Shown here: positions 7,253 to 15,582 of the stretch, one piece after another
Layout of the letters: each line of letters starts with the position of its first letter
How positions within the stretch are numbered: the first letter of the stretch is position 1
DNA from: Streptomyces lacrimifluminis
Lineage (GTDB): Bacteria > Actinomycetota > Actinomycetes > Streptomycetales > Streptomycetaceae
Length of the DNA stretch: 64,000 nt
Assembly: GCF_014646095.1 (NCBI RefSeq)
Contig: NZ_BMMU01000013.1
Location: 62,001-126,000 of the forward strand
Reading direction: 5' to 3'
Made by a program: the position numbers and the translations under genes
Notes under the pieces: generated by a model
What the model was told of the DNA's origin: nothing
Databases searched by the model: none
Seen by the model: the letters and a program-made list of their open reading frames with translations, nothing else

Positions 7253-9001
7253 TCAGGACGCCGGCTCGTAGTCCTGGCCGAGGATCACGGACACGTTGGC
7301 GTTCGAGGAGACCGTGCCCTTCTTCACCGAGCTCGTGGGCAGACCCAGCGTCTTGGCGGCCTCGGTGGCGTTGTCCTTGTCGGCCGCGTCGGCGTAGGTG
7401 ACCTGGGACGTGGCGCGGGCGGTTTCGGCCGTTCCGGCCTCCAGGAAGGTGAAGCCGCCGTTGAGGAGGACGATGCGGGCCTTCTCGGTGTCGCCCTTGT
7501 CGCCACTGGCGTTCTGGACGGAGACACGGACCGCGGCGCCCTTGTCGGGGTTCTTGGCGGTGCCGCCGAGCACGGTCTTGACGACCGAGGAGCTGGCCTG
7601 GGCGCTCAGGGTGCCGTCGCCCTGCACGGGCAGCAACGCGGTCCTGTAGTCGCCGCCCTTGGCGAGGTCGGCGAGCCTGGCGAGGAAGCTGCCGAGGTCC
7701 TTGTCGGTCAGCGAGGGGTCGAGGATCTGCGCCAGCGTCTGCACGGTGACCGTCGCGGCCTGGGTGTCGGAGGACAGCTTGCGCAGCACGCCCTGCATGA
7801 CCTGCCCGAAACGCTCGAGCTGGGCGTCCTGGGCCTCGCCGGAGGCGAGGTAGGTGGCGTAGGCGACGGCCATCTTGCCGCTGAGGGTCTGGTCCTCGCC
7901 CTTCTTCACCAGGGGCGCCGTGCCCTTCTTTTTGGCGTCCGGATCGGGTACGTCGGCGTTGGTGTCGATGTCGATGTTGCCGACCAGCTCGACGAGGTTC
8001 TGCAGGTAGGGGGTGTCGAGCCGCCAGGTGCCCTCGATGTCGGTGCCGAGGACGGTGTCGAGCGCGTCGCGGGTCCCGGAGGAGCCGTCGTCGGCGACGG
8101 ACTTGGCGAGCGTGGTCGTGGTGCCGTCGTCGCCGGTCAGGGCGAGGGAGTTGGGCAGCAGGACGGTGGTGCCCTGCTTGGCGGTGGCGTTGTCGACGAG
8201 CAGCACCGTGGAGGTGCCGCCCTTCTTGGTGTTGTGCAGGTGGACGACGACGACGTCGCGCTTCTGGGCCCCCGCGGCGGTCGCGCCGCCGGTCGTGCTG
8301 TCCGCGGACGACGTCCCGGGCAGCTTCCCCGCGTACCAGAGATAGCCGACCCCGCCCACCGCCACCAGGGCGAGGACGACGACCAGGGCGACGGCGCGGC
8401 CACGGGCGCGGCGCTTGGCCTCCTCGCGGCGCTCGGTGCGGTTCTCGGTGAAGTTCAGCCAGTCGATGACGTCCTCGGAGTCACCGGTGGGTTCCTCGAC
8501 GAAGGCGAACTGCTGGGTGCTGTAGTCGCGTTCGCCCCCGTCCTGCGGGCTCTCCCGGTCCTGCGGAACGTCGCCCTCGACGGGACCGCCCTGCTGCGGG
8601 ACGTAGGCGGTCTGTTCGGCCTGCGCGGTCCGTGCCGTCGGTACCGAGGGCGCCGCCTGCTCGGCGACCCGGGGCTGCTGCCCACTGCTCGCCGCCTGCC
8701 CGTAGGGGTCGTACCCGGTGGCCGGGTTCCCGGCTCCGTACGGGTCGTACGACGGGACGGGCTGTTGCTGCCCGGTCGCGTACGGGTCGTAGCCGTACCC
8801 CTCGTACCCCTGCGTCTGTGTCTGCGGGGACTGCTGTGCGTAAGGGTCGTAGGACTGTTGCCCCGGCGGCTGTACCTGTTGCTGTTGCTGGTACTGCTGC
8901 GGCGGCGCCGCCGGCTGGTAAACAGGCCGGCCGTAGTCGTCGTAGCCGACGAGCTCGTACTGCTGGTCGCCGTCGTACCCGGAGTCGTATGGGTCGTTCA
9001 C
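7253..9001 (-). CDS. Degenerate LytR-CpsA-Psr-like membrane protein with LytR C-terminal domain
   Basis: The 582-residue protein starts at GTG 9001 (GAGAGGGG upstream). Residues 1 to about 170 are cytoplasmic, rich in Gln, Tyr and Pro, with repeated YDPYG/PYDSGYD motifs. One transmembrane helix (AVALVVVLALVAVGGVGYLW) follows near residue 215-235. The outside part has an LCP-like pattern (VVVVHLHNTKKGG, then VLLPNSLAL) but lacks the DT(M)ML and IPRD residues that bind the polyprenyl-pyrophosphate substrate in LCP ligases. The last 100 residues match the LytR C-terminal domain (VRVSVQNASG, AAKTLGLPTSSV). It may be a structural or regulatory rather than catalytic relative. It lies 16 bp after nadD. 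Confidence 0.72.
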   Translation of the reverse strand: MNDPYDSGYDGDQQYELVGYDDYGRPVYQPAAPPQQYQQQQQVQPPGQQSYDPYAQQSPQTQTQGYEGYGYDPYATGQQQPVPSYDPYGAGNPATGYDPYGQAASSGQQPRVAEQAAPSVPTARTAQAEQTAYVPQQGGPVEGDVPQDRESPQDGGERDYSTQQFAFVEEPTGDSEDVIDWLNFTENRTERREEAKRRARGRAVALVVVLALVAVGGVGYLWYAGKLPGTSSADSTTGGATAAGAQKRDVVVVHLHNTKKGGTSTVLLVDNATAKQGTTVLLPNSLALTGDDGTTTTLAKSVADDGSSGTRDALDTVLGTDIEGTWRLDTPYLQNLVELVGNIDIDTNADVPDPDAKKKGTAPLVKKGEDQTLSGKMAVAYATYLASGEAQDAQLERFGQVMQGVLRKLSSDTQAATVTVQTLAQILDPSLTDKDLGSFLARLADLAKGGDYRTALLPVQGDGTLSAQASSSVVKTVLGGTAKNPDKGAAVRVSVQNASGDKGDTEKARIVLLNGGFTFLEAGTAETARATSQVTYADAADKDNATEAAKTLGLPTSSVKKGTVSSNANVSVILGQDYEPAS

Positions 9002-9017
9002 CGGTGCCCCTCTCGGC

Positions 9018-9707
9018 TCACTCGCCGCGGTACAGCTCGCGCTTGTCGATGTAGCGCACCACACCGTCCGGCACCAGATACCAGACCGGGTCGCCCTTGG
9101 CCACCCTCGCACGGCAGTCTGTGGACGAGATGGCCAGGGCGGGAACCTCGACGAGCGAGACACCGCCCTCCGGGAGTCCCGGGTCGGTCAGGGTGTGGCC
9201 GGGCCGGGTGACCCCGATGAAGTGCGCGAAGGAGAACAGTTCGTCGGCGTCGCGCCAGGTGAGGATCTGGCCGAGCGCGTCGGCGCCCGTGATGAAGAAC
9301 AGGTCCGTGTCGGGGTTGAGCGCGCGCAGGTCGCGCAGGGTGTCCGTGGTGTACGTCGGGCCACCGCGGTCGAGGTCGATGCGGCTGACCGAGAACTGGG
9401 GGTTCTCGGCGGTCGCGATGACCGTCATCAGGTAGCGGTCCTCGGCCGGCGACACCTTGCGGTCGGTCTTCTGCCACGGCTGTCCGGTCGGTACGAACAC
9501 CACCTCGTCGAGGTGGAACTGCGCGGCGACCTCGCTGGCCGCCACGAGGTGCCCGTGGTGGATCGGATCGAATGTGCCGCCCATGACGCCGAGGCGGCGC
9601 TTGCCCGGGTTCGACGGACCGTTGCCGGGCACACGCCGGAGCCCCGGCGGGTTCTCCGTGTCGCGCGCCGGACGGTCGCCGGCGTTGTTCGCCGGACCGG
9701 TAGGCAT
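9018..9707 (-). CDS. nadD: Nicotinate-nucleotide adenylyltransferase
   Basis: Adenylates nicotinate mononucleotide to deamido-NAD in NAD synthesis. The nucleotidyltransferase signature GGTFDPIHHGHL lies near residue 45-55, and ISSTDCRARV near the C-terminus is the second phosphate-binding motif (ISSTxxR). The protein is about 229 residues if started at ATG 9707, which has GGGAG 8 nt upstream; an in-frame ATG at 9722 would add five residues. The N-terminal extension of 40 residues rich in Gly and Pro is unusual compared with enteric enzymes but common in Streptomyces. The LCP-like gene follows after 16 bp. Confidence 0.93.
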   Translation of the reverse strand: MPTGPANNAGDRPARDTENPPGLRRVPGNGPSNPGKRRLGVMGGTFDPIHHGHLVAASEVAAQFHLDEVVFVPTGQPWQKTDRKVSPAEDRYLMTVIATAENPQFSVSRIDLDRGGPTYTTDTLRDLRALNPDTDLFFITGADALGQILTWRDADELFSFAHFIGVTRPGHTLTDPGLPEGGVSLVEVPALAISSTDCRARVAKGDPVWYLVPDGVVRYIDKRELYRGE

Positions 9708-9788
9708 GTCCTGCTCTCCCATGCGGCAGACCCTACCGGCCCGGCCTGAGGGCACCGGCCGCAGCCTCCGGCCCCTCCTGGACCGGAA

Positions 9789-9953
9789 TCAGCGGTCTCG
9801 GTTGAAGCGGGTGGTGATCCACAGCAGGAGCATCAGGATGAGGAAGGCGCCGCCACCTGTGACGTAGGCGCTGAGGCTCTCGTGGTTGCCGGTGTGCTCC
9901 TCGCCCTCGGCTGCGAGGGTGACCAACTGGGCTGCGGTGCTGTGGAAGCTCAT
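9789..9953 (-). CDS. 54-residue single-pass membrane protein
   Basis: The frame from ATG 9953 encodes MSFHSTAAQL... with an acidic/His segment (AAEGEEHTGNHESLSAY) and one hydrophobic helix (GGGAFLILMLLLWITT) ending in a positively charged RFNRDR tail. The features fit a small inner-membrane protein with its N-terminus outside. It lies on the same strand as nadD, just upstream, and below another small membrane protein. The function is unknown. It is supported by start and stop placement and by the clean membrane-helix pattern. Confidence 0.62.
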   Translation of the reverse strand: MSFHSTAAQLVTLAAEGEEHTGNHESLSAYVTGGGAFLILMLLLWITTRFNRDR

Positions 9954-10073
9954 CTTCGGCAGGACCTATCCGGTGAGGGCGGGATAAAGACGTCGGCTCA
10001 TCGTAAGCGTGCCCGTCGACGGGGGTCACGCCGACTCCGCCGACAGGTCCGGGGCGGGAACTTCCGGCCCGTC

Positions 10074-10235
10074 TCAGTCGTCCTTCTGCCTGTACCCCCG
10101 CAGCAGGAGCCACGCGGTCAGGATGCAGCCGAAGAACATCACGATCAGCACGATCCGGAGCAGATCGCCGGATCCCTGCTTCTCGGCGGCGCTCGCGGCC
10201 TCGGTGATCCAGTCGGTTACGGGGGTGTGGTCCAT
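10074..10235 (-). CDS. 53-residue single-pass membrane protein
   Basis: ATG 10235 is preceded by AAGGAG at 7-nt spacing, a near-perfect ribosome site. The product MDHTPVTDWI... has a short polar N-terminus, a helix (LLRIVLIVMFFGCILTAWLLL) and a RGYRQKDD tail. Function unknown. It is divergent from the M48 protease gene, with about 100 bp for both promoters, and may be co-transcribed with the 54-residue gene downstream. Confidence 0.7.
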   Translation of the reverse strand: MDHTPVTDWITEAASAAEKQGSGDLLRIVLIVMFFGCILTAWLLLRGYRQKDD

Positions 10236-10336
10236 CGGATCGCTCCTTACGGTGTGCTGCCCCGCCACGGTATCTCCGCCTAGGCTGGGCCCCGCTCGGG
10301 GGGCACATGAGGCAATCAGACGCATGGGGGGAACAC

Positions 10337-11458
10337 ATGTCCGACGACAGCCGTGAGAGCAACGGGCAGGAGCCCGAGGGCCAGGAGAACGTGCCCAGCA
10401 GACAGCGCACCCGCTTCCCGGGGATCTCCTCCCGGGCGTACGAGCACCCGGCCGACCGCTCCGCCCTGGTCGCCCTGCGCAGGCTCACCGGGTTCGACAC
10501 CGTCTTCAAGGCGCTCAGCGGACTGCTTCCCGAGCGCAGCCTGCGGCTGCTGTTCCTGTCCGACTCCGTGCGCGTCTCGGACCAGCAGTTCGCCCACCTC
10601 AACGCCATGCTGCGCGACGCCTGCCACATCCTGGACCTGGAGAAGGTCCCGCCGATGTACGTCAACCAGGACCCGCAGCCCAACGCGATGTGCATCGGTC
10701 TGGACGAGCCGATCATCGTCGTCACCACCGGCCTCGTCGAGCTGCTCGACGAGGAGGAGATGCGGGCCGTCGTCGGGCACGAGGTCGGACACGCGCTCTC
10801 GGGCCACTCCGTCTACCGGACCATCCTGCTCTTCCTGACCAACCTGGCCCTCCGCGTCGCCTGGATCCCGCTGGGCAACATCGCGATCATGGCGATCGTC
10901 ACCGCCCTGCGTGAGTGGTTCCGCAAGTCGGAGCTGTCCGCCGACCGCGCGGGACTGCTCGTCGGCCAGGACCTCAAGGCCTCGATGCGCGGCCTGATGA
11001 AGATCGCCGGCGGCAACCACCTGCACGAGATGAACGTGGACGCGTTCCTCGCCCAGGCCGAGGAGTACGAGGCGGGCGGCGACCTGCGCGACTCCGTGCT
11101 GAAGATCCTCAACGTCCTGCCGCGCACCCACCCCTTCACCACCGTGCGCGCCGCCGAGCTGAAGAAGTGGGCGGAGTCCCGCGACTACCAGCGGATCATG
11201 GACGGCCACTACCCGCGCCGCACCGAGGACAAGGACACCTCGGTCTCCGGCTCCTTCCGCGAGTCGGCGGCGAGCTACGCGAGCAACGTCAAGGACTCCA
11301 AGGACCCGCTGATGAAGCTGGTCTCCGACATCGCGGGCGGGGCGGGCGACCTCGGCGGCCGGGTCCGGCGCGGATTCGGCGGATTCGGCGGCTCCGCGCC
11401 CGGCGGCACGCCCGGCGACGACTCCACACCGCCCAAGGACCAGCCCCCGCGCCCCTGA
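10337..11458 (+). CDS. M48-family zinc metalloprotease
   Basis: A 373-residue protein with HEVGH at residues 148-152, the zinc-binding motif of M48 peptidases (HtpX/Ste24-like), and KSELSADRAG downstream supplying the third ligand Glu. Two hydrophobic stretches follow HEVGH (TILLFLTNLALRVAW and IAIMAIVTAL), so the enzyme is probably membrane-attached with a cytoplasmic active site. The tail is Gly/Pro-rich. The start at ATG 10337 is chosen because GGGGGGAAC precedes it; an earlier in-frame ATG at 10307 has no ribosome site. Probable role: membrane-protein quality control. The stop codon lies in a terminator loop. Confidence 0.87.
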   Translation: MSDDSRESNGQEPEGQENVPSRQRTRFPGISSRAYEHPADRSALVALRRLTGFDTVFKALSGLLPERSLRLLFLSDSVRVSDQQFAHLNAMLRDACHILDLEKVPPMYVNQDPQPNAMCIGLDEPIIVVTTGLVELLDEEEMRAVVGHEVGHALSGHSVYRTILLFLTNLALRVAWIPLGNIAIMAIVTALREWFRKSELSADRAGLLVGQDLKASMRGLMKIAGGNHLHEMNVDAFLAQAEEYEAGGDLRDSVLKILNVLPRTHPFTTVRAAELKKWAESRDYQRIMDGHYPRRTEDKDTSVSGSFRESAASYASNVKDSKDPLMKLVSDIAGGAGDLGGRVRRGFGGFGGSAPGGTPGDDSTPPKDQPPRP

Positions 11459-11473
11459 GGGGCGCGGGGGCTG
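11441..11473 (+). terminator. Terminator that contains the M48 stop codon in its loop
   Basis: A perfect 15-bp stem (CAGCCCCCGCGCCCC and its complement) encloses just the TGA stop codon as a 3-nt loop. The last five codons are therefore part of the hairpin. Confidence 0.8.
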
Positions 11474-11553
11474 TGTCGATCTGCGGCTCCGGCGCGAGGG
11501 CGCGACAAGACCCCACCGGCCCGCAGATTCAGTACCGCACTTCCCGCGGAGCG

Positions 11554-12624
11554 CTAGACCTTCGGCTGCGCCCCCGCCGCCAGCGACCCGCACAGCGCCG
11601 TAGCGCCACCCGTGGCGAACGGATCCGTACCGGCGGGGCCACCCGCCTTCGCGGTCTGGCCGGCCAGCAGCGGCCGCAGGTAACCGACGGAGTCCTCCGC
11701 ACAGGACAGCGGTCCGGCCTGGACGTAGGAGACGACCAGCCGGGCCTGGTGCATCCGCAGGTCGTCACGGTCGAAGCTGAAGTGCAGCTCGCGGCGGACG
11801 GTGAACAGGGACGCCTTCGCCCGCTCACCGGCGCCGGCCGGCCGCAGCGCGTACACGAAGGTGTGGTCCGCGACGACCTCCAGGGTCGCCGAGTCGGTCT
11901 CGGTGGCCCGCAGCGTGCCCCGAACCCGGATCCTGTCGTCGGCCAGCTGGACGCGGGAGGGGTCGAAGCGCACCAGCCATCCGGTGGGCGCGTGCCTGCC
12001 GTCGCCGGTCGGGCGGTCGAAGCTCGCGTCGAACTGGTCGAGTTGGTCCGGATCGAGCATCACCCGCACGGCCCGGACCTCGCTGCCGGTGAGCACCTCC
12101 GGATAGAGCGAGGACTCGACTATGTAGTCCTTGGCGGTGGTCAGGGCGCTGACGACCTGGCCGTCCGAGAAGTGTGCGGTGCTCCGCGTGGCGGGCAGCG
12201 CGATGCCCTCGGCACCTATGGAGAACTGGGCCGCCGGACTGTTCGCGAACAGTTGTTCGGGATCGTTCGCGCCGGGCACGGCTCCCTGCGGCGCGAGCGG
12301 GATGACGGTCATCCGCAGCGGCTCTGGGGACAGCTTGGCGACCGGGCTCTCGTAGGGGTTCCGTACCCCCATGTAGATCGCGGTGCCGAGGGCGAGAGCG
12401 ATCAGCAGGACGAGGATCAGCGCCTGCCGGGACAGCCCTCGGTGCAGGGGCTGACGACGGCGTACGGCGGGCGCGTGGTCGTCCAGGCGCTCCTGGGCGG
12501 AGAACTCCTGGAGCCGGGCAGCGCGGACGAACGACTCGTCGAAGACGACGGATCGGTACTCGTCCTCGCCGCCACCAGGGACAGCCTCGGGTGTCCCCTC
12601 AGGTGGGTCTCCTGGTCCGCCCAT
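11554..12624 (-). CDS. Membrane-anchored hypothetical protein with SVVFDESFV motif
   Basis: A 356-residue protein with a cytoplasmic N-terminus (about 65 residues, including SVVFDESFVRAA), one transmembrane helix (ALILVLLIALALGTAIYMG) and a large extracytoplasmic domain. The outer part has no recognised motif. The N-terminal motif and layout recur in the neighbouring gene at 12726-13334, so the two are probably paralogues or partners that bind the same cytoplasmic protein. There is no Shine-Dalgarno sequence; TACTCT lies 6 nt before the ATG, which suggests a leaderless mRNA. It is convergent with the M48 gene. Confidence 0.7.
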   Translation of the reverse strand: MGGPGDPPEGTPEAVPGGGEDEYRSVVFDESFVRAARLQEFSAQERLDDHAPAVRRRQPLHRGLSRQALILVLLIALALGTAIYMGVRNPYESPVAKLSPEPLRMTVIPLAPQGAVPGANDPEQLFANSPAAQFSIGAEGIALPATRSTAHFSDGQVVSALTTAKDYIVESSLYPEVLTGSEVRAVRVMLDPDQLDQFDASFDRPTGDGRHAPTGWLVRFDPSRVQLADDRIRVRGTLRATETDSATLEVVADHTFVYALRPAGAGERAKASLFTVRRELHFSFDRDDLRMHQARLVVSYVQAGPLSCAEDSVGYLRPLLAGQTAKAGGPAGTDPFATGGATALCGSLAAGAQPKV

Positions 12625-12630
12625 ACATTC

Positions 12631-12658
12631 AGAGTAGGTCGGCGGAAGCCTCGGTAAA
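12631..12658 (-). promoter_or_regulatory. Candidate promoter giving a leaderless mRNA
   Basis: Minus-strand TTTACC and TACTCT are 16 bp apart, and TACTCT ends 6 nt before the ATG at 12624. The sequence TACTCTGAATGTATG closely matches the one at the paired gene (13332-13346). Confidence 0.5.
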
Positions 12659-12725
12659 CGCGCAGCCGCACGACAAGTTCTGACAGGTTCTCACCAGCAG
12701 GGAACAGGGCAGGGGCGGGTTCGCG

Positions 12726-13334
12726 TCAGGGCGTCCGCGGGATCGCCGAGACGGCCGGGTGGGAGTAGTCGGCCGAGGCCGAAGGGCTCGCCGCGTGGCC
12801 CAGCCCGCTGCCCTGCTCAAGACCGGTCGAGGCGGGCGGCGGCACCACCTCCTGACGGCTGGAGGACGCCCCCCGGTAGACCGCCGTGAAAGCCAGCGCG
12901 ACCATGCCGATCCCCATCACGAGGGCGAGCATCCAGGCGACCGGGCGGTGCCAGCGGGAGACCTGTTTGCCGTGCGTGCCGGGAGCGCCGTAGCGGCTCT
13001 CCAGGAACTGTGCGTCGTCCAGGTCGTCGAGATCCGCATCGTGGCCGAAATAGGCGGGGTCGTCGGGGCCGAAGCCGTCTTCGTGGCGCTCGTCGTCCCC
13101 TCTGGGACCTCTGGGGCGCGCCCGGCGCGCCTCGGCCTCGGAGGCCTCCGCTCTCGCCTGCGCTGCGGCTAGGAGGCGTTCGACGGCGGTCGGCTCGTGC
13201 GCCACGGCCGCCTGCACGAAGGCCTCGTCGAAGACCACGGAGGCGAACTCTTCGTCCGACACCCCGCGGTCGTGGTCGTCGTCGGGCTCCCAGCCGTCAG
13301 GGAAGAACGGCGTGCCCCCCACGTCCTCCGGCAC
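12726..13334 (-). CDS. Membrane-anchored hypothetical protein, partner of the 11554-12624 product
   Basis: About 202 residues if started at GTG 13334; an ATG at 13361 would add nine. The GTG is preferred because TACTCT ends exactly 6 nt before it, the same geometry as the neighbouring paralogue. The cytoplasmic part has ASVVFDEAFVQAA, matching the neighbour's SVVFDESFVRAA, then an Ala/Glu/Arg-rich helix (probably coiled-coil) and an acidic stretch (DADLDDLDDAQ). One transmembrane helix (VAWMLALVMGIGMVALAFTAVY) is followed by a short outer tail. The function is not recognised. Confidence 0.66.
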   Translation of the reverse strand: MPEDVGGTPFFPDGWEPDDDHDRGVSDEEFASVVFDEAFVQAAVAHEPTAVERLLAAAQARAEASEAEARRARPRGPRGDDERHEDGFGPDDPAYFGHDADLDDLDDAQFLESRYGAPGTHGKQVSRWHRPVAWMLALVMGIGMVALAFTAVYRGASSSRQEVVPPPASTGLEQGSGLGHAASPSASADYSHPAVSAIPRTP

Positions 13335-13340
13335 AGATCC

Positions 13341-13346
13341 AGAGTA
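13341..13346 (-). promoter_or_regulatory. Candidate -10 box, leaderless geometry
   Basis: TACTCT lies 6 nt before GTG 13334. No convincing -35 hexamer is seen. Confidence 0.4.
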
Positions 13347-13470
13347 GACCGGGGGTGTCATTTTGGGCAGACCGTAGGGAAATTCAGCTACCGGATGAGA
13401 TGCGTTTACGCTCGCCGGCCGCCGTCGCCCGCCCCGGACCACCGGGGGCACAGCGCCGGGCGTACGTCCG

Positions 13471-13498
13471 CCGTCCGCCGGGGCGCCCCGGCGGACGG
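13471..13498 (-). terminator. Terminator after proA
   Basis: A perfect 28-bp palindrome (CCGTCCGCCGGGGC and its complement) lies 18 bp past the proA stop codon. Confidence 0.7.
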
Positions 13499-13515
13499 AA
13501 TCGCGATCATGCCTC

Positions 13516-14802
13516 TCAGCGGCGGATATGCCCGTCGCCCGTGACGATGTACTTCGTGCTGGTCAGCTCCGGCAGCCCCATCGGCCCGCGCGCGTGCAGC
13601 TTCTGCGTCGAGATGCCGATCTCCGCGCCGAAACCGAACTGACCGCCGTCGGTGAAGCGCGTAGAGGCGTTGACGGCGACCGTCGTCGAATCGACCAGCT
13701 GGGTGAAGCGGCGGGCGGCCTGCTGCGAGGTCGTCACGATCGCCTCGGTGTGCCCGGAGGTCCACAGCCGGATGTGCTCGACGGCCCGGTCCAGCGAGTC
13801 GACGACGGCGGCGGCGATGTCGTACGACAGGTACTCGGTCTCCCAGTCCTCCGGGGTCGCCTCGACCACGGTGGCCTTCGAGTCCTTCGCGTACGCCAGT
13901 ACGCGCTCGTCGGCGTGCACGGTGACCCCGGCCTCGGCCAGCGCGTCCAGGGCGAGCGGCAGGAACTCGGGGGCGATGTCCTGGTGGACGAGGAGCGTCT
14001 CGGCGGAGTTGCAGACGCTGGGGCGCTGGGCCTTGGAGTTGAGCAGGATCTCGATCGCCATGCCGAGATCGGCCTGCGCGTCCACGTACACATGGCAGTT
14101 GCCCGTGCCGGTCTCGATGACGGGGACGGTCGACTCCTGGACGACGGTCCGGATCAGGGAGGCACCGCCACGCGGGATCAGGACGTCGACCAGGCCGCGG
14201 GCGCGCATCAGTTCCCGTACGGAGTCGCGGCCCTCGCCGGGTACGAGCTGGATGGCGTCGGCGGGCAGGCCGGCCCCGCCGACGGCGTCGCGCAGGACCC
14301 GTACCAGGGCGGTGTTCGACTCGAACGCGGAGGACGAGCCGCGGAGCAGGACCGCGTTGCCGGACTTCAGGCAGAGCGCGGCGGCGTCGACCGTCACGTT
14401 CGGGCGGGCCTCGTAGATGATGCCGACGACGCCCAGCGGGACGCGGACCTGGCGCAGGTCGATGCCGTTGGGCAGGGTGGAGCCGCGGACGACCTCGCCG
14501 ACCGGGTCGGGCAGCGCCACCACGTCCCGGACGTCGGAGGCGATCGCGCGCACCCGCTCCGGAGTGAGCGTCAGCCGGTCGATGACCGTCTCGCTGGTAC
14601 CGGCCTCGCGCGCGCGGGCGACGTCCTTGGCGTTGGCCTCGACGATCTCGCTCGTACGGACCTCCAGCGCGTCCGCGATGGCGAGCAGCGCGTCGTCCTT
14701 CTCGGCCCGCGGAAGGGGGGCGAGGTCGGCGGCGGCGGCCTTGGCGCGGTAGGCGGCCCGGGTGACCGGGGACATCGAGTCGTACGGCGAAAGCGTGGTC
14801 AT
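13516..14802 (-). CDS. proA: Gamma-glutamyl phosphate reductase (glutamate-5-semialdehyde dehydrogenase)
   Basis: Second enzyme of proline synthesis: reduces gamma-glutamyl phosphate with NADPH to glutamate semialdehyde. The 428-residue length fits the family. Visible signatures include the cofactor-binding VPLGVVGIIYEARPNVTVDAAALCLKSG region (near 120-145, quoted here in part), RGGASLIR, and the catalytic cysteine in RPSVCNSAETLL near residue 265. Its start is ATG 14802. proB lies upstream with one hypothetical gene between them, so proB, the hypothetical and proA are probably one functional group, though gaps of 115-190 bp leave room for separate promoters. Confidence 0.96.
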   Translation of the reverse strand: MTTLSPYDSMSPVTRAAYRAKAAAADLAPLPRAEKDDALLAIADALEVRTSEIVEANAKDVARAREAGTSETVIDRLTLTPERVRAIASDVRDVVALPDPVGEVVRGSTLPNGIDLRQVRVPLGVVGIIYEARPNVTVDAAALCLKSGNAVLLRGSSSAFESNTALVRVLRDAVGGAGLPADAIQLVPGEGRDSVRELMRARGLVDVLIPRGGASLIRTVVQESTVPVIETGTGNCHVYVDAQADLGMAIEILLNSKAQRPSVCNSAETLLVHQDIAPEFLPLALDALAEAGVTVHADERVLAYAKDSKATVVEATPEDWETEYLSYDIAAAVVDSLDRAVEHIRLWTSGHTEAIVTTSQQAARRFTQLVDSTTVAVNASTRFTDGGQFGFGAEIGISTQKLHARGPMGLPELTSTKYIVTGDGHIRR

Positions 14803-14917
14803 GTGGGAAGCGTAGTGCGCCGGACGGAACCGTCCACCGGCTATCCCAAACCCCGAGACAGGCCCCGGGACCCCGTGAAACGGGCCGCCTCAGCGGGGCA
14901 GCCCAGTGGCGGCGGGC

Positions 14918-15391
14918 CTAGAACGGGTGCACGCCCACCGGGGTCGCCGGCTGCGGGCCGAAGCCCTCGGCGATGCGGTAGTGGTAGGTCTCACGGTCGA
15001 TGACCTCCAGGCCGACGATCTCCCAGGGCGGCAGCTTCGCGGTCTGGCGGTGCTCGCCCCACAGGCGCAGGGCGACGGCCGCGGCGTCGTGCAGATCGCG
15101 GGCCTCCTCCCAGTAGCGGATCTCCGCGTGGTCGTTGGCGTATCTGCTGGTCAGCAGAAAGGGATGGTCGTGGGCGAGCTGCTCAAGAGCGCGCCGGACC
15201 TCCTTCAGCGGGGCCTCGGCACCGGAGACGCTGAGCGTGACATGCCACAGGCGCGGCAGATCCTTCGGCTCCTCGTACGCCTCCTCGAAGCGGGCGCCTG
15301 CCGCGACGCTGGTCAGGGCTCGCTCCTCGCCCACCTTGCGGGAGGCGGTTCCACCGCGGGACGCCGCCGCCCCAGGGCGCACTCGTCTCAC
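14918..15391 (-). CDS. Conserved hypothetical protein between proB and proA
   Basis: A 157-residue soluble protein. The GTG start at 15391 is chosen because AAAGGAGG stands 5 nt before it, the best ribosome site in the region; longer frames upstream lack one. The N-terminal 25 residues are basic and disordered; the rest has alternating strands and helices (LWHVTLSVSG, LEQLAHDHPFLLTSRYANDHAEIRYW, AAAVALRLWGEH). No catalytic motif is recognised. The invariant-looking HPFL and ANDHAEIRYWEE segments suggest a compact alpha/beta fold such as an ACT- or muconolactone-like barrel, but this is speculation. Confidence 0.68.
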   Translation of the reverse strand: MRRVRPGAAASRGGTASRKVGEERALTSVAAGARFEEAYEEPKDLPRLWHVTLSVSGAEAPLKEVRRALEQLAHDHPFLLTSRYANDHAEIRYWEEARDLHDAAAVALRLWGEHRQTAKLPPWEIVGLEVIDRETYHYRIAEGFGPQPATPVGVHPF

Positions 15392-15582
15392 GGCGGCCTC
15401 CTTTACCCGATGGTCGTGCCGGAATCTCCCTGAAACAGAGAGAAGCAGGTACGCACGCCTCATGGGGCACTTTTGCGGAACGTCCACCTCACGGCGGGCG
15501 GATTTGCGGGGCGTTCCCCCCGTTTTCGGCCTTTGCGGGACTCAAGTCGACGAGAGGGGCCACGGGTGACGAGCCGCAGGCC

